Assembly: GCF_019802255.1 (NCBI RefSeq)
Contig: NZ_JAHYSS010000008.1
Location: 1 to 64,000, forward strand
DNA: 64,000 nt
Direction of reading: 5' to 3'
From: Pedobacter polysacchareus
Lineage (GTDB): Bacteria; Bacteroidota; Bacteroidia; Sphingobacteriales; Sphingobacteriaceae
The notes beneath the pieces are model-generated. The model had not been told where the DNA came from and searched no databases. It saw only the letters and a program-made list of their open reading frames with translations. The position numbers were made by a program, and so were the translations under genes. Positions 1 through 8,797 of this stretch are shown piece after piece. How positions within the stretch are numbered: the first letter of the stretch is position 1; each line of letters starts with the position of its first letter.

Positions 1-43
1 TAGACTTGGAACCTAGTCTAGTCTCTTGCCAAAGAGACATTCA

Positions 44-1063
44 TTACAAAACCTTTACGGGCGCACAATACTCATTCATCTTTTGGTTGCTTGCCACTGG
101 CATCGCTCTGTCTTTAACAACACAATATTCATTCTCGGCATATCGGTCTAAAATTGTCATTGCAGAAGGTAACAGAGGAATAGCCGCACGGATGTTGGTT
201 TTCTTTCTGTTGGTGAAGATCCAGTGGTTTCCATCAACTCCCTTGGTGATATTGGATAGCTTTAGTTTTTGAACATCAGCATAAGCAAGTCCGGTAAAAC
301 AGCAGAACAGAAATACATCTCTAACCTGTAATAGCCTAGCTGTACTAAACTGTTTTTGCGCAATGCGTTGGATTTCCTCCTCAGATAGAAAAGGCCGTTC
401 TACAGGCTTAGATTTTAGTTTATAGCCAAACATAGGGTCATTGTCGATCCATTTCAGGTTTAAACAAATGCGTATGATCTTGCCGAAATTTTTAAGGTAT
501 CGTATAGCGGTATTGTTCGCACAGCTGTTTTCTGTTCTAAGATAAAATTCAAAATCGCTGATAAACGCGTGGTTTATTTCTTTGACCTCTACATCAGTGA
601 CCTTGTGTTTTTCGAGCATAAAGGCTTGAAGGTGGCGTTCCAGTATCTCAAATCTTTTTAAAGTTCCAATCGCATACTGTTTACCTACCAAAGCTTTCAT
701 TTTTTTGTTGTGATTCTTAACAGCCTCTAATAATGTATGTGTTACAGTGTCTTTACCTTGAAATTTGTTTCTGATGCTTTCTGCGGTAACAGCAACACCA
801 GCTTGGGTAAGATCTTTGTGTGCCCGATAAACCATTGCCTGTAAGTTGTCCAGATAGGCATTAAACCTTTTTGTATCTTCTTTAGTTCCGGTTAATCTTC
901 CGGTTTTGGGATTCCAGTGTTCCGGTTTGCATTCTTGTCCTGTAGTAATTTCCACACGATTTCCTTCTACAGTAATCCTTAAATAGATAGGGGAGTCACC
1001 GCAAGCATAGTTTTTTTGCTTTTTCATGTAGAATAGCATACTGAAATTCGTTTTCATAATCAA
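44..1063 (-). pseudogene. Tyrosine recombinase (integrase), C-terminus lost
   Basis: Site-specific tyrosine recombinase of the Bacteroidota conjugative-element type. Seen: an N-terminal arm-binding region (about residues 1-95), a SAM-like core-binding domain (about 105-215) and the start of the catalytic domain, with FTGLAYADVQKL, where the first catalytic Arg of the family is replaced by Ala, and the beta-hairpin lysine region TNRKKTN. After residues NQKMNEY the reading leaves the family and stops within eight codons, so the HxxR and Tyr motifs are missing. Family members usually have about 400 residues; this has 339. The protein should be unable to recombine. It lies 3' of tRNA-Lys in the same orientation, the usual position of an integrase next to its attachment site. 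The truncation is seen; its cause (insertion, deletion or rearrangement) is inference. Confidence 0.85.
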
Positions 1064-1157
1064 CTGATTTAAGGTTAAACAAATGTAGCCTTGCAGTTAA
1101 TGGATGTCAAGTCGTTTAATGAATGAACTTTCTGAATATCAGAATGTTAACACGTTT

Positions 1158-1196
1158 ATTCGGTGAGTCGGGGAAACTTCAATTTACTCACCGAAT
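1158..1196. repeat. Palindrome, copy 1 of a dispersed hairpin
   Basis: Arms at 1158-1168 and 1186-1196 form an 11-bp perfect inverted repeat (core TTCGGTGAGT / ACTCACCGAA) around a 17-nt loop, followed by TCACT and a T-rich run. A near-identical palindrome with the same TCACT flank occurs at 22519-22557. Here it lies between tRNA-Lys and the integrase and could terminate the tRNA transcript. The sharing of arm sequence and flank between two unrelated loci suggests a dispersed element rather than chance. Confidence 0.75.
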
Positions 1197-1306
1197 CACT
1201 CACTTTTTATATGTGATTTATTGAATAAACTGTAGTTTTGGGTAAAAACAAAAAGCCTGCAATCAATTGATTTGCAGGCTTTTAAACGTTTTGTTACTAT
1301 TTCTTG

Positions 1307-1379
1307 TGATCCCGCTGGGATTCGAACCCAGGACCACTACATTAAAAGTGTAATGCTCTACCAGCTGAGCTACGGAATC
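1307..1379 (-). tRNA. tRNA-Lys (anticodon UUU)
   Basis: A 73-nt cloverleaf without encoded CCA. The acceptor stem GATTCCG pairs with CGGGATC with one G-U pair, the discriminator base is A, the D-arm is GCTCAGCTGGTAGAGC, the anticodon loop is CTTTTAA (anticodon TTT) and the T-arm contains GGTTCGAATCC. The gene decodes Lys AAA/AAG. Its 3' end faces the broken integrase, so it is the likely former integration site. No second copy of the tRNA 3' end was noticed in the window. Confidence 0.97.
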
Positions 1380-1627
1380 AATTATGTTCCCTTGTTTCGG
1401 GATTGCAAAAGTATAAAAATAATGCAGATTTAACTACTGTAAACCCGTTTAATTTCGCTGTAACCCGCTTTTTCTCTTTAATCGATTGATTTATAGCTAT
1501 AAAAAATTACAGTTATTTTTCATTATACGTAACAAATCCCATCGACAAGCATCTCTTTTACGTGGATTACAGCCATTAAACCCAGAAAAACCCAGTAATA
1601 CAATAAAAAATACTATAAATTTTAACA

Positions 1628-2437
1628 ATGAAAATCCTCCAAACCGGCCAATTTTTCGGGAATACCAATGAAACCAAAACTTTAGGGAGTCTTACGCTGA
1701 CTGATACAGAATACACCCAGGAAAAGGTCGACTGGCATTATCACGAAAATGCTTATTTTACTTTTCTACTCGATGGGAGAGTTTTGGAGGGGAATAAAAA
1801 GGAAATCTATCACTGCACTGCCGGAGCCTTACTGTTTCATAATTGGCAGGAACCACATTACAATATAAAACCAAAAGGTTTCACCAGAGGCTTTCATATT
1901 GAATTTAAGCCAGATTGGTTTCAAAACTTTGATTTGAATATCAGTAACCTACAAGGGAGCATTAACCTGTATAATCCACAATTAAAGGCTTTGATGTATA
2001 ATATCTTCAAAGAAAGTAAGCAAAATACAGATTCCCTGGCGATAGACACCTTACTTATTGAACTGTTTACCAAAGCCAATAAAAATGAAACCCGCTTTTC
2101 GGGAAATGTCCCTCATTGGGTAATGAAAATTAGAGAGCTGCTCAACGACGATCTGTCTTATGACTGGTCCCTTTACAACCTATCGAAACAACTTGATATT
2201 CATCCGGTTCATCTTTCCAGGGATTTCTCAAAATATTTCGGCTGTGGCATCGGACAGTATATTCGGGCAATAAGAGTGCAGCAATCCCTTTCCATGATTG
2301 TAAAAGGAGAATCTTCCTTAACTGCTATCGCTTTAGACTGTGGTTTCGCCGATCAAAGCCATTTTATACGCAGCTTTAAATCCTTACATCAAATTACCCC
2401 ATTGGCTTATAGAAAACTTTTCGCTGAGCCCAGATAG
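1628..2437 (+). CDS. AraC-family transcriptional regulator
   Basis: Cytoplasmic regulator of 269 residues. The N-terminal half (about 1-120) is a cupin-like sensing domain with a WHYHENAYF metal/ligand-type motif; the C-terminal 100 residues hold two helix-turn-helix motifs (LYNLSKQLDIHPVHLSRDF and ALDCGFADQSHFIRSF) followed by the family signature ending TPLAYRKL. The ATG at 1628 is the first in-frame start that gives a full cupin. It lies just upstream of a secreted serine hydrolase in the same direction, with a second AraC gene on the other side, so it may control that enzyme. The ligand is unknown. Confidence 0.9.
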   Translation: MKILQTGQFFGNTNETKTLGSLTLTDTEYTQEKVDWHYHENAYFTFLLDGRVLEGNKKEIYHCTAGALLFHNWQEPHYNIKPKGFTRGFHIEFKPDWFQNFDLNISNLQGSINLYNPQLKALMYNIFKESKQNTDSLAIDTLLIELFTKANKNETRFSGNVPHWVMKIRELLNDDLSYDWSLYNLSKQLDIHPVHLSRDFSKYFGCGIGQYIRAIRVQQSLSMIVKGESSLTAIALDCGFADQSHFIRSFKSLHQITPLAYRKLFAEPR

Positions 2438-2490
2438 GTTAATTTTATTCTATTTTTGATACCAACTACTCCCTAATTTTGAAAGAAAAA

Positions 2491-4167
2491 ATGATAAACT
2501 TTTCTATTATACGATCATTCACATTCCTCATATGCGCAATGATGTTTTTTAATGCCGCGGTTAAAGCACAGGGAAAAGCGGTTGAAAACCAGGCTGTAAT
2601 TCAAGACCCTATCCATAAGGCAAATATTGGGAAAATTGTTTTCAGTGCTAAACCTGTTAAATTAAATGAATTGGGGAATGCTCAATTTCTGAACGACTAC
2701 CAGCTGACCAACAAAAGCAATCTGTTCATTACCGTGTGCTTGGGAAATACGATGACCAGTTATTTAAAGCAGCTTGCGCCAACACTGGATTCAAATTCCT
2801 TGCTGCAGTCCGGTAATTATCAATTTTCCTTTTACGTAGATCAAAAACTAGTTTACCAAAGCAATCTACTACCGGGAGCACCGCGCGCAAACGAACAAAA
2901 TACCTTCACCGTCTGGACTAAGCCTTTAATAGATAACGAAAATGAGGGCGCCTATTGGAGCCAGTCGGCATGGAACCGATTCATGTTCAATGGGGGAGAA
3001 CGCGCGCTCAGTGATGGGAAGCATGTATTGAAAATAGAGCTGAGGCCATATCTCAAATCGACCACCGTAATTGTAGGAAATGTAATCGCCGCAGGTACAC
3101 TAAATTTGATGGTCAACCGGAAGCCATTAGTAGATTTTGGTAACGTAAAACTAGCCCCTGTAAAAGCTTATGATGGATTGCCGATCTCTAAAGAATCTTT
3201 TAATCAAGATAAAATCAAGACTTTAAAAGCAAATGTTGAAGCAGGAGTTTTTAAGCACATCACAAGTGTGGTAGTAATAAAAAACGGAAAAATCCTCCTG
3301 GAAGAATACTTTAACAATGCCAATCGCGACAGTCTCCATGATGTCCGTTCTGTGGGGAAAACTTTTGCTTCCACCTTAACCGGGATCGCCATAAAAGATG
3401 GATTATTGAAATCTGAAAATCAAACACTAGGAGAATTTTATGATCTCAAAGCTTACGACCATTATTCTCCAAAAAAAGCAAATACTTCGATTAAAGAACT
3501 GCTAACCATGAGCGCTGATTTTGATGGTGATGATGCCGACGGTGATTCTCCTGGCAATGAAGAAAACATGTATCCAACAGATAATTGGGTGAAATTTACA
3601 CTAGACCTACCTGTAGATACGGTTAAGTACAAAGGACAATGGCACTATTTTACTGCTGGTGCGATGTTAGTGGGCAGTTTACTTGATAGAATAGTACCAG
3701 AACACCTGGAAAAGTATGCAGATTTGAAGCTTTTCAAGCCTTTGAATATCACTCGTTACAAATGGCAGTATACCCCTCAGCATGTCGTAAATACGGCTGG
3801 TGGAATTCGTATGAATGCCTTGGATTTTGCTAAATTTGGACAATTGTATAAAAACAATGGGCTTTGGCAAGGAAAACAAGTACTTCCAAAGCAATGGGTC
3901 GAGAAATCACTAAGCAGACAAATTCCGGTAACAGGGCAAAAAGATGAGTATTACGGTTACCTATTCTGGAACAAAACGTACCAGCTGAATGGAAAAGCGT
4001 ATGAAACTTCGTATTGTGCAGGAAACGGAGGAAATAAAATCTTTGTCTTTAAAGACCAGCCTTTAGTGGTCGTGATCACCGCTACAGCTTATGGAACTGC
4101 TTATGGACATACCCAGGTTGATAAAATGATGGAAGATTACATTTTGCCGGCAGTAGTTGGAAAGTAG
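2491..4167 (+). CDS. Secreted serine hydrolase, beta-lactamase class C/esterase fold
   Basis: About 558 residues. A hydrophobic N-terminus ending in VKAQG indicates export. Residues about 25-230 form an extra N-terminal region that I do not recognise; the remainder is a PF00144-type hydrolase with the S-x-x-K motif in RSVGKTF (about residue 290), a YFTAG segment where the family has its YxN motif and a C-terminal GNGGNKIFVF strand replacing the KTG/HTG box. Such proteins are penicillin-binding-like esterases or D-aminopeptidases rather than true beta-lactamases; the substrate cannot be told. I prefer ATG 2491 to the TTG at 2479 because the signal sequence begins there. It is flanked by two AraC genes. 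Confidence 0.85.
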   Translation: MINFSIIRSFTFLICAMMFFNAAVKAQGKAVENQAVIQDPIHKANIGKIVFSAKPVKLNELGNAQFLNDYQLTNKSNLFITVCLGNTMTSYLKQLAPTLDSNSLLQSGNYQFSFYVDQKLVYQSNLLPGAPRANEQNTFTVWTKPLIDNENEGAYWSQSAWNRFMFNGGERALSDGKHVLKIELRPYLKSTTVIVGNVIAAGTLNLMVNRKPLVDFGNVKLAPVKAYDGLPISKESFNQDKIKTLKANVEAGVFKHITSVVVIKNGKILLEEYFNNANRDSLHDVRSVGKTFASTLTGIAIKDGLLKSENQTLGEFYDLKAYDHYSPKKANTSIKELLTMSADFDGDDADGDSPGNEENMYPTDNWVKFTLDLPVDTVKYKGQWHYFTAGAMLVGSLLDRIVPEHLEKYADLKLFKPLNITRYKWQYTPQHVVNTAGGIRMNALDFAKFGQLYKNNGLWQGKQVLPKQWVEKSLSRQIPVTGQKDEYYGYLFWNKTYQLNGKAYETSYCAGNGGNKIFVFKDQPLVVVITATAYGTAYGHTQVDKMMEDYILPAVVGK

Positions 4168-4186
4168 TCAGATTTAAAAAACGATA

Positions 4187-5050
4187 ATGGAAACTATTCC
4201 GGTAAGGCACCTCAATGATTCAGTTAAAGAACCTGCTTTTTCCGGCAGCTTTGACCTAGTGGATATGGAGGAATTTCTGTCCGGGAAGGATATGATACAA
4301 GAACTTCACCGGCATAGTTTCTTTTATATATTGATTTTGGAGAAAGGAGAAGGAGCGCATCGGATCGACTTTGTAACTTATCAAATCGAGGATTATTCCG
4401 TTTTCTTTATGCGCCCCGGGCAAGTACATGATCTGGTTTTAAAAAATGGAAGTAAGGGGTATTTGATGAAATTCAGCCCCGGTTTTTATACCCCATTGGC
4501 AGTATCAGCTAAAGAAGTAATCAGGAAAGTAAGTCGCAGGAATTTCTATCAATTTGACGCAGCGCAGATGAACCGCATCAAGTTCATCCTGGAAAATATC
4601 TATAAAGAAAATAAGGACCAGCAAGAACGATATAGGGAAGTCATTCAGGCTTATCTGGATATTTTTTTTATTTCGCTTTTAAGGGAAAGCGATGCAGTTA
4701 AAAGCCCCGGCAATATCAATGATGATTATATGCAGGAACGCCTGGAAGTATTTCAGGAGCTGATCAGCCTTTCCGCAACTCAGTTTAAACAGGTCTCTTA
4801 CTACGCCGAGCAATTGAACCTGACCACTTATCAGCTGAATGCCATCACAAAAACTACACTCCACAAAACTTGTTCAGAACTGATCATTGATCACCTGTTA
4901 TTGGAAGCCAAAAGATACCTATTAGCAACTACCAATCAAGTGAATCAAATCGCCTCCCAACTCGGTTATGAAGATGTTTCCTACTTCGTCAGGTTCTTTA
5001 AAAAGCATACCGGATATTCACCTGAAGCATTCAGAAAAAACTTTAAATAA
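4187..5050 (+). CDS. AraC-family transcriptional regulator
   Basis: A 287-residue regulator with a cupin-like N-terminal domain (LHRHSFFYILILEKGEG and a glycine-proline-rich FMRPGQVHDL strand) and a C-terminal double helix-turn-helix ending in ASQLGYEDVSYFVRFFKKHTG, then YSPEAFRK, the classic AraC terminal signature. It begins 20 nt after the serine hydrolase stop, so the two are probably co-transcribed. It is only distantly similar to the first AraC gene (1628-2437), so this is not a recent tandem duplication. Ligand and targets are unknown. Confidence 0.9.
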   Translation: METIPVRHLNDSVKEPAFSGSFDLVDMEEFLSGKDMIQELHRHSFFYILILEKGEGAHRIDFVTYQIEDYSVFFMRPGQVHDLVLKNGSKGYLMKFSPGFYTPLAVSAKEVIRKVSRRNFYQFDAAQMNRIKFILENIYKENKDQQERYREVIQAYLDIFFISLLRESDAVKSPGNINDDYMQERLEVFQELISLSATQFKQVSYYAEQLNLTTYQLNAITKTTLHKTCSELIIDHLLLEAKRYLLATTNQVNQIASQLGYEDVSYFVRFFKKHTGYSPEAFRKNFK

Positions 5051-5149
5051 TAGCTGAATTCGGCAGACATCCTATAGAATTCAAATTTTGTCCTACTCCG
5101 TAATTTCTTTTATAACGGAAATTTGTAGTACAATTTTAATCAGAATATT

Positions 5150-5848
5150 ATGAATGAATCAAAGAGTGATGCCGATAAAAAGAGGTGGGATAACCGTTAT
5201 GAAGAAAGTGGGTTTGCTTACGGAAAGGAGCCCAACCTTTTTTTCAAAGAATGGCTGCAAAAATTGGCACCAGGCTCGATTTTGATGCCCGCTGATGGGG
5301 AAGGTCGGAATGGCGTATACGCTGCAACGTTAAATTGGGAGGCGACAGCATGTGATTTAAGTGAAACAGGGAAATTAAAAGCGCTTGAACTGGCAAAAGA
5401 AAAACAGGTGTCTATTACTTACATTGTAGGAGATCTGGAAAAATTGGAGTTTGAGCAGGAGTCTTTCGACGTGATCGGTCTGATCTACGCCCACTTTTCT
5501 GCAGATCGGAAATCAATGCTCCATAAGAAATTACAAGGCTATCTTAAACCTGGCGGCCTGATCATCATGGAGGCATTCAGTAAAGCACACCTTGATTTTA
5601 ATGCGATAAATCCTAATGTTGGTGGTCCCAAAGAGGTAGACATGCTGTTTTCTATCGCAGAGATCAAGGCTGATTTCGAAAATTACGAACCATTGCTGTT
5701 AGAAGAGCGTATTGTTGCGCTAGAAGAAGGAAAGTATCATATTGGTCAGGGTGCCGTAATTCGCTTTGTAGGAAGAAAGCCAATGTTGAGAAGAACGGAT
5801 AATTTTACGAATTTAACGAAGAAAAAGTCATCGTTTACTGAACCCTGA
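5150..5848 (+). CDS. Class I SAM-dependent methyltransferase
   Basis: A 232-residue cytoplasmic enzyme. Residues about 40-110 carry the SAM-binding Rossmann pattern in the order motif I LMPADGEGRNGVYAA, the acidic strand-end CDLSETG, VGDLEKLEF and the FDVIGLIYAHFS strand. The WDNRYEESGFAYGKEPN N-terminus is typical of the TehB/tellurite-resistance-like subgroup of small-molecule methyltransferases. The acceptor substrate is unknown. The last 20 residues are polar and probably disordered. It stands alone, 100 nt after the AraC gene. Confidence 0.85.
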   Translation: MNESKSDADKKRWDNRYEESGFAYGKEPNLFFKEWLQKLAPGSILMPADGEGRNGVYAATLNWEATACDLSETGKLKALELAKEKQVSITYIVGDLEKLEFEQESFDVIGLIYAHFSADRKSMLHKKLQGYLKPGGLIIMEAFSKAHLDFNAINPNVGGPKEVDMLFSIAEIKADFENYEPLLLEERIVALEEGKYHIGQGAVIRFVGRKPMLRRTDNFTNLTKKKSSFTEP

Positions 5849-6048
5849 TTTATAGTTCTTATAAGTGTTTTAACTGGAGGTTGCTAGGGCTATTAGTGCT
5901 TTTTTTGCTTAGAAACAGGGTTTAGATCTTGTATTAACTAACTGGATAAGTGCTAATAAAATTAGTATAAATATTGATTCTAAGGGTTTTGGTCTTTGTT
6001 TATTAGTATCTTAGTGGTTGTTAATTCACGTAAATAAACACTTTTATC

Positions 6049-6885
6049 ATGGCGAAATTCATTGCAGGCCCTTTTGGGTACCCTTCCGGGAAAATAGGAA
6101 ACACAGTCTTTTATATGTTAAATGGACAATTGGTCTGTCGCAGGATCGGAAAGCCAGGGAAACCAAGCTTAAAACAACTGGCCAACCGTCAAGCGATGGC
6201 CGTAACGATGCAGCTGTTAAACCCAATGGCCGATTTTATCAATGTCAGCTTTAAGCTGGAGGCAGAAGGAACGTTTAAAAATCCGCACAATATAGCGACC
6301 TCCTACAATAAAAAAGAGGCTTTAAAAGGCAGCTACCCCAATATTTCGGTCGATTATGCGAAAGTAGTCCTGAGTAAGGGAAGCCTGGAAATGGCAAAGC
6401 ATCTCCACGTCAGCAAAGGCAAGGATGGGATTAATCTAACCTGGGATACTGCAATTGTTGAGAATGGTGATATTGACGATTCGGTCATGGTGATGGTCTG
6501 CCATCCAGGGCAAAAAAAGGCGAGTAGCTATTTAAATGCTGGTCGTAGAGCAGATGGAGGCTGTTTTCTGCCATTAAACAGGGATTGGAAAATGACTGAA
6601 CAGATGGAGATTTATATCTGTTTTAAATCTGCAAATGGAAAGCTAATTTCTGATAGTGCTTATGTGGGAAACTTGAATGGCGTTAAGGAAACCATAATGC
6701 AAATAGCAGAAAAGGAAAAATACAACCAGGTTCAAGCACGTTTTGATTTGATTGCCGTTCAATATCAGCAAAAAAAAATGGATTACGCGGAGGGAATCGT
6801 CGAATCTAAGGCCTTCCGACATTTGGAAAAAGAATACCTGGTTTTAAAGGATAAGCTGGCGAAACTGCCGGGGAAATCAGCCTAA
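6049..6885 (+). CDS. DUF6266 family protein
   Basis: A 278-residue protein without a signal peptide. The N-terminal sequence MAKFIAGPFGYPSGKIGNTV followed by LVCRRIGKPGKPS and a QLANRQ segment is the recognisable start of the DUF6266 family, found almost only in Bacteroidota. The middle holds beta-strand-rich sequence and the last 50 residues are helical and charged. Function is unknown; the family's N-terminus resembles a repeated GPxGxxxGKxG module seen in phage-like and surface proteins, but I do not infer a role. An overlapping reading frame at 6018-6254 is a shadow. Confidence 0.8.
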   Translation: MAKFIAGPFGYPSGKIGNTVFYMLNGQLVCRRIGKPGKPSLKQLANRQAMAVTMQLLNPMADFINVSFKLEAEGTFKNPHNIATSYNKKEALKGSYPNISVDYAKVVLSKGSLEMAKHLHVSKGKDGINLTWDTAIVENGDIDDSVMVMVCHPGQKKASSYLNAGRRADGGCFLPLNRDWKMTEQMEIYICFKSANGKLISDSAYVGNLNGVKETIMQIAEKEKYNQVQARFDLIAVQYQQKKMDYAEGIVESKAFRHLEKEYLVLKDKLAKLPGKSA

Positions 6886-7003
6886 AATCAGGGACCAAAT
6901 CCATGTAAAACAGGGAGGAAAATTGTTTTTTCAGCCTGTTGATGAGATTGCTTTGTCAAAAAATTAAAGAAACAAAGAAAGGAAAAAGCTTTAAATGGGT
7001 AAA

Positions 7004-7042
7004 ATAATCAGTGGATGTCATTTAAAACATCACACTGATTAT
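7004..7042. terminator. Hairpin between convergent genes
   Basis: The arms ATAATCAGTG (7004-7013) and CACTGATTAT (7033-7042) pair perfectly over 10 bp, with an additional inner GATGT/ACATC stem. It lies between the end of the DUF6266 gene (plus) and the end of the 50-residue membrane protein (minus), where a bidirectional terminator is expected. It lacks a strong T-run. Confidence 0.55.
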
Positions 7043-7059
7043 AGATTAAGCATTGCGTG

Positions 7060-7212
7060 TTAAGATGCCCTTCTGATCACTCCCAAAATAACCGCTATAA
7101 TCGCAATTACAATCAGGATATGAATGATTCCTCCAGTATAGTAGCCTCCTAAGAAACTGATCGCCCAAATGATAACAAGGATGACTGCAATGGTATAAAG
7201 TAGATTTCCCAT
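7060..7212 (-). CDS. Small membrane protein, lmo0937 family
   Basis: A 50-residue protein, MGNLLYTIAVILVIIWAISF at its start and ending VILGVIRRAS. It has two hydrophobic membrane segments (about 3-20 and 28-45) separated by a GGYYTGG loop. This size and the loop with small residues match the lmo0937-type membrane proteins common in Bacteroidota and Firmicutes, often near stress genes; their function is not established. The ATG at 7212 is the only sensible start. It is a stand-alone gene, convergent with the DUF6266 gene. Confidence 0.8.
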   Translation of the reverse strand: MGNLLYTIAVILVIIWAISFLGGYYTGGIIHILIVIAIIAVILGVIRRAS

Positions 7213-7378
7213 GGTATGTAGATTTTATAAGTTAATGTTCTTGTCTATGAACAAAGGCAAAGGGCTTTGGTTTGGTTTGGTGCTGGATTATTTAGTAATC
7301 GATCACTAAAATTCCTGATGCTCAAGGAAATTTGATATTGTGATTTCTACGGGAAGGGTAGTATATTGGGGCGCTATT

Positions 7379-8719
7379 ATGAACAATTTCGATTTTATAA
7401 CATTTAAAGAACTCTTAGCAATTCCGGATTTCCAGGATTCCTGGAAGGCTATTTCCCCATATCATGGAGAAGAATTTGAGGAGGATGCCATTTTTATTGT
7501 CAGCCATGGAGATGTGAGTTTTGCAGATCATTTTAGGCTTGATATTGACCATGGCTGGACCATGCATGATAAGAAATGGAAGGAACAATTTCCGAATCTT
7601 CCTTTACAGTCATCCGATGAACGTGTGGAAGGATTGATCATTTTCGGTAACCTGCACATCAAAGGCTCGCTGCTGAATGAGGAGGGCGATTATGGTGCTT
7701 TTCTTTATGTATCCGGTCAAATCAACTGTCAGAGTTTAGTAGCCGGTGGCTCAGTCATGTATGTTAAAAAAGAGGTTACTGTAACAGAAGTATTTATCAG
7801 TCATTACAACCACGGATATTTTAGAGCTGATGGGCTGGTCACTGCGCCGGTATTGATCATCAACGACCACTATACCATTCTAAATGACCATCAGGCCAGC
7901 CTTTTTTATTACAATGATAAAACCGGTGAAAACCCTCCTGAAAATAACTGTTATGAAGATGAGGACGGAGATTGGCTATGTTCCGATCAGCTCGGCAAAC
8001 TTTTAGCCAATCCGACACCAACCTTTGAAGATTTAATCTTCGATTTAAATGAAGGGGAATATGTCTTGTCGACCGCAACCCAATTACCGGCGAAAGACGA
8101 GCACTATTGGCTGCGAAAATTAAATAAAAACTGGAGTATTTTAAACCGGATTCCAGCGGAATTTAAAACGCATCGGGTTTTTGAAAAAGCGTATGCAAAA
8201 TATGGCGCGCTTTGTTTTTCCTATTTTCCTGAAAGTTTCATCAGTCAGGAGCGAATTGAGCAAGCCTTAATAAAAAATGGCATCAATATCAGGTATGTTC
8301 CTGATTCCCTGCTCACTAAAGCGCATTGTTATCTAGCCGCAAAGCATCAAACTTACCTGTCATTTGTTCCCGACAAATACCTGGACAAAGACCTGATTAA
8401 AGAGGTCATTCATTATCATGAATCGCAAATGAGCAGTGTGCCCCCTGAATTTATTACGGAGGAACTGCTGATCGATTATGTCAGATTAGGACCCGGTTTA
8501 TGGTTAGATAAATATTGTAAAATTGCCAATGTATCCAAGGATACGGTACTCCTGAAAGCATTGGATTCCGGCATTGCAACTATCGATAAAATCTGGGGCC
8601 ACCATTTCCAGGAGGCAGTTTATAGCTACGCAAAAAAGCGGTACGAAAATGAACCGGAATGGAGTCAATACGTGGCGAAATTCCAGAAAAAAATAGACCG
8701 TCTTTCAGCATCTGCCTAA
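7379..8719 (+). CDS. Unrecognised protein with beta-helix-like and helical repeat halves
   Basis: About 446 residues from ATG 7379 (a GTG at 7340 would add 13 residues of non-conserved look). No signal peptide. Residues about 70-190 alternate short strands (VEGLIIFGNLHIKG, AFLYVSGQIN, SLVAGGSVMYVKKEVTV) like a polymer-forming beta-helix. The second half (about 255-440) contains imperfect repeats of the type hydrophobic-VPxxLLTKA, FVPDKYLDKDLIKEV, SVPPEFITEELLIDYV, similar to DUF4116-like repeats. Function is unknown. It is followed by the histidine kinase gene after about 80 nt. Confidence 0.7.
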   Translation: MNNFDFITFKELLAIPDFQDSWKAISPYHGEEFEEDAIFIVSHGDVSFADHFRLDIDHGWTMHDKKWKEQFPNLPLQSSDERVEGLIIFGNLHIKGSLLNEEGDYGAFLYVSGQINCQSLVAGGSVMYVKKEVTVTEVFISHYNHGYFRADGLVTAPVLIINDHYTILNDHQASLFYYNDKTGENPPENNCYEDEDGDWLCSDQLGKLLANPTPTFEDLIFDLNEGEYVLSTATQLPAKDEHYWLRKLNKNWSILNRIPAEFKTHRVFEKAYAKYGALCFSYFPESFISQERIEQALIKNGINIRYVPDSLLTKAHCYLAAKHQTYLSFVPDKYLDKDLIKEVIHYHESQMSSVPPEFITEELLIDYVRLGPGLWLDKYCKIANVSKDTVLLKALDSGIATIDKIWGHHFQEAVYSYAKKRYENEPEWSQYVAKFQKKIDRLSASA

Positions 8720-8797
8720 GTTTTTTTATAACATTCACAAACAAATCATCATTTATGATGGTTGTACGGGTTATTTAAAAAGGAAACACCTATTGAT

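Noticed and set aside
1307..1379. tRNA-Lys 3' end as a complete att site with a second copy in the window
   Set aside because: I saw no repeat of the tRNA 3' end elsewhere in the window; the other end of any element would be outside.
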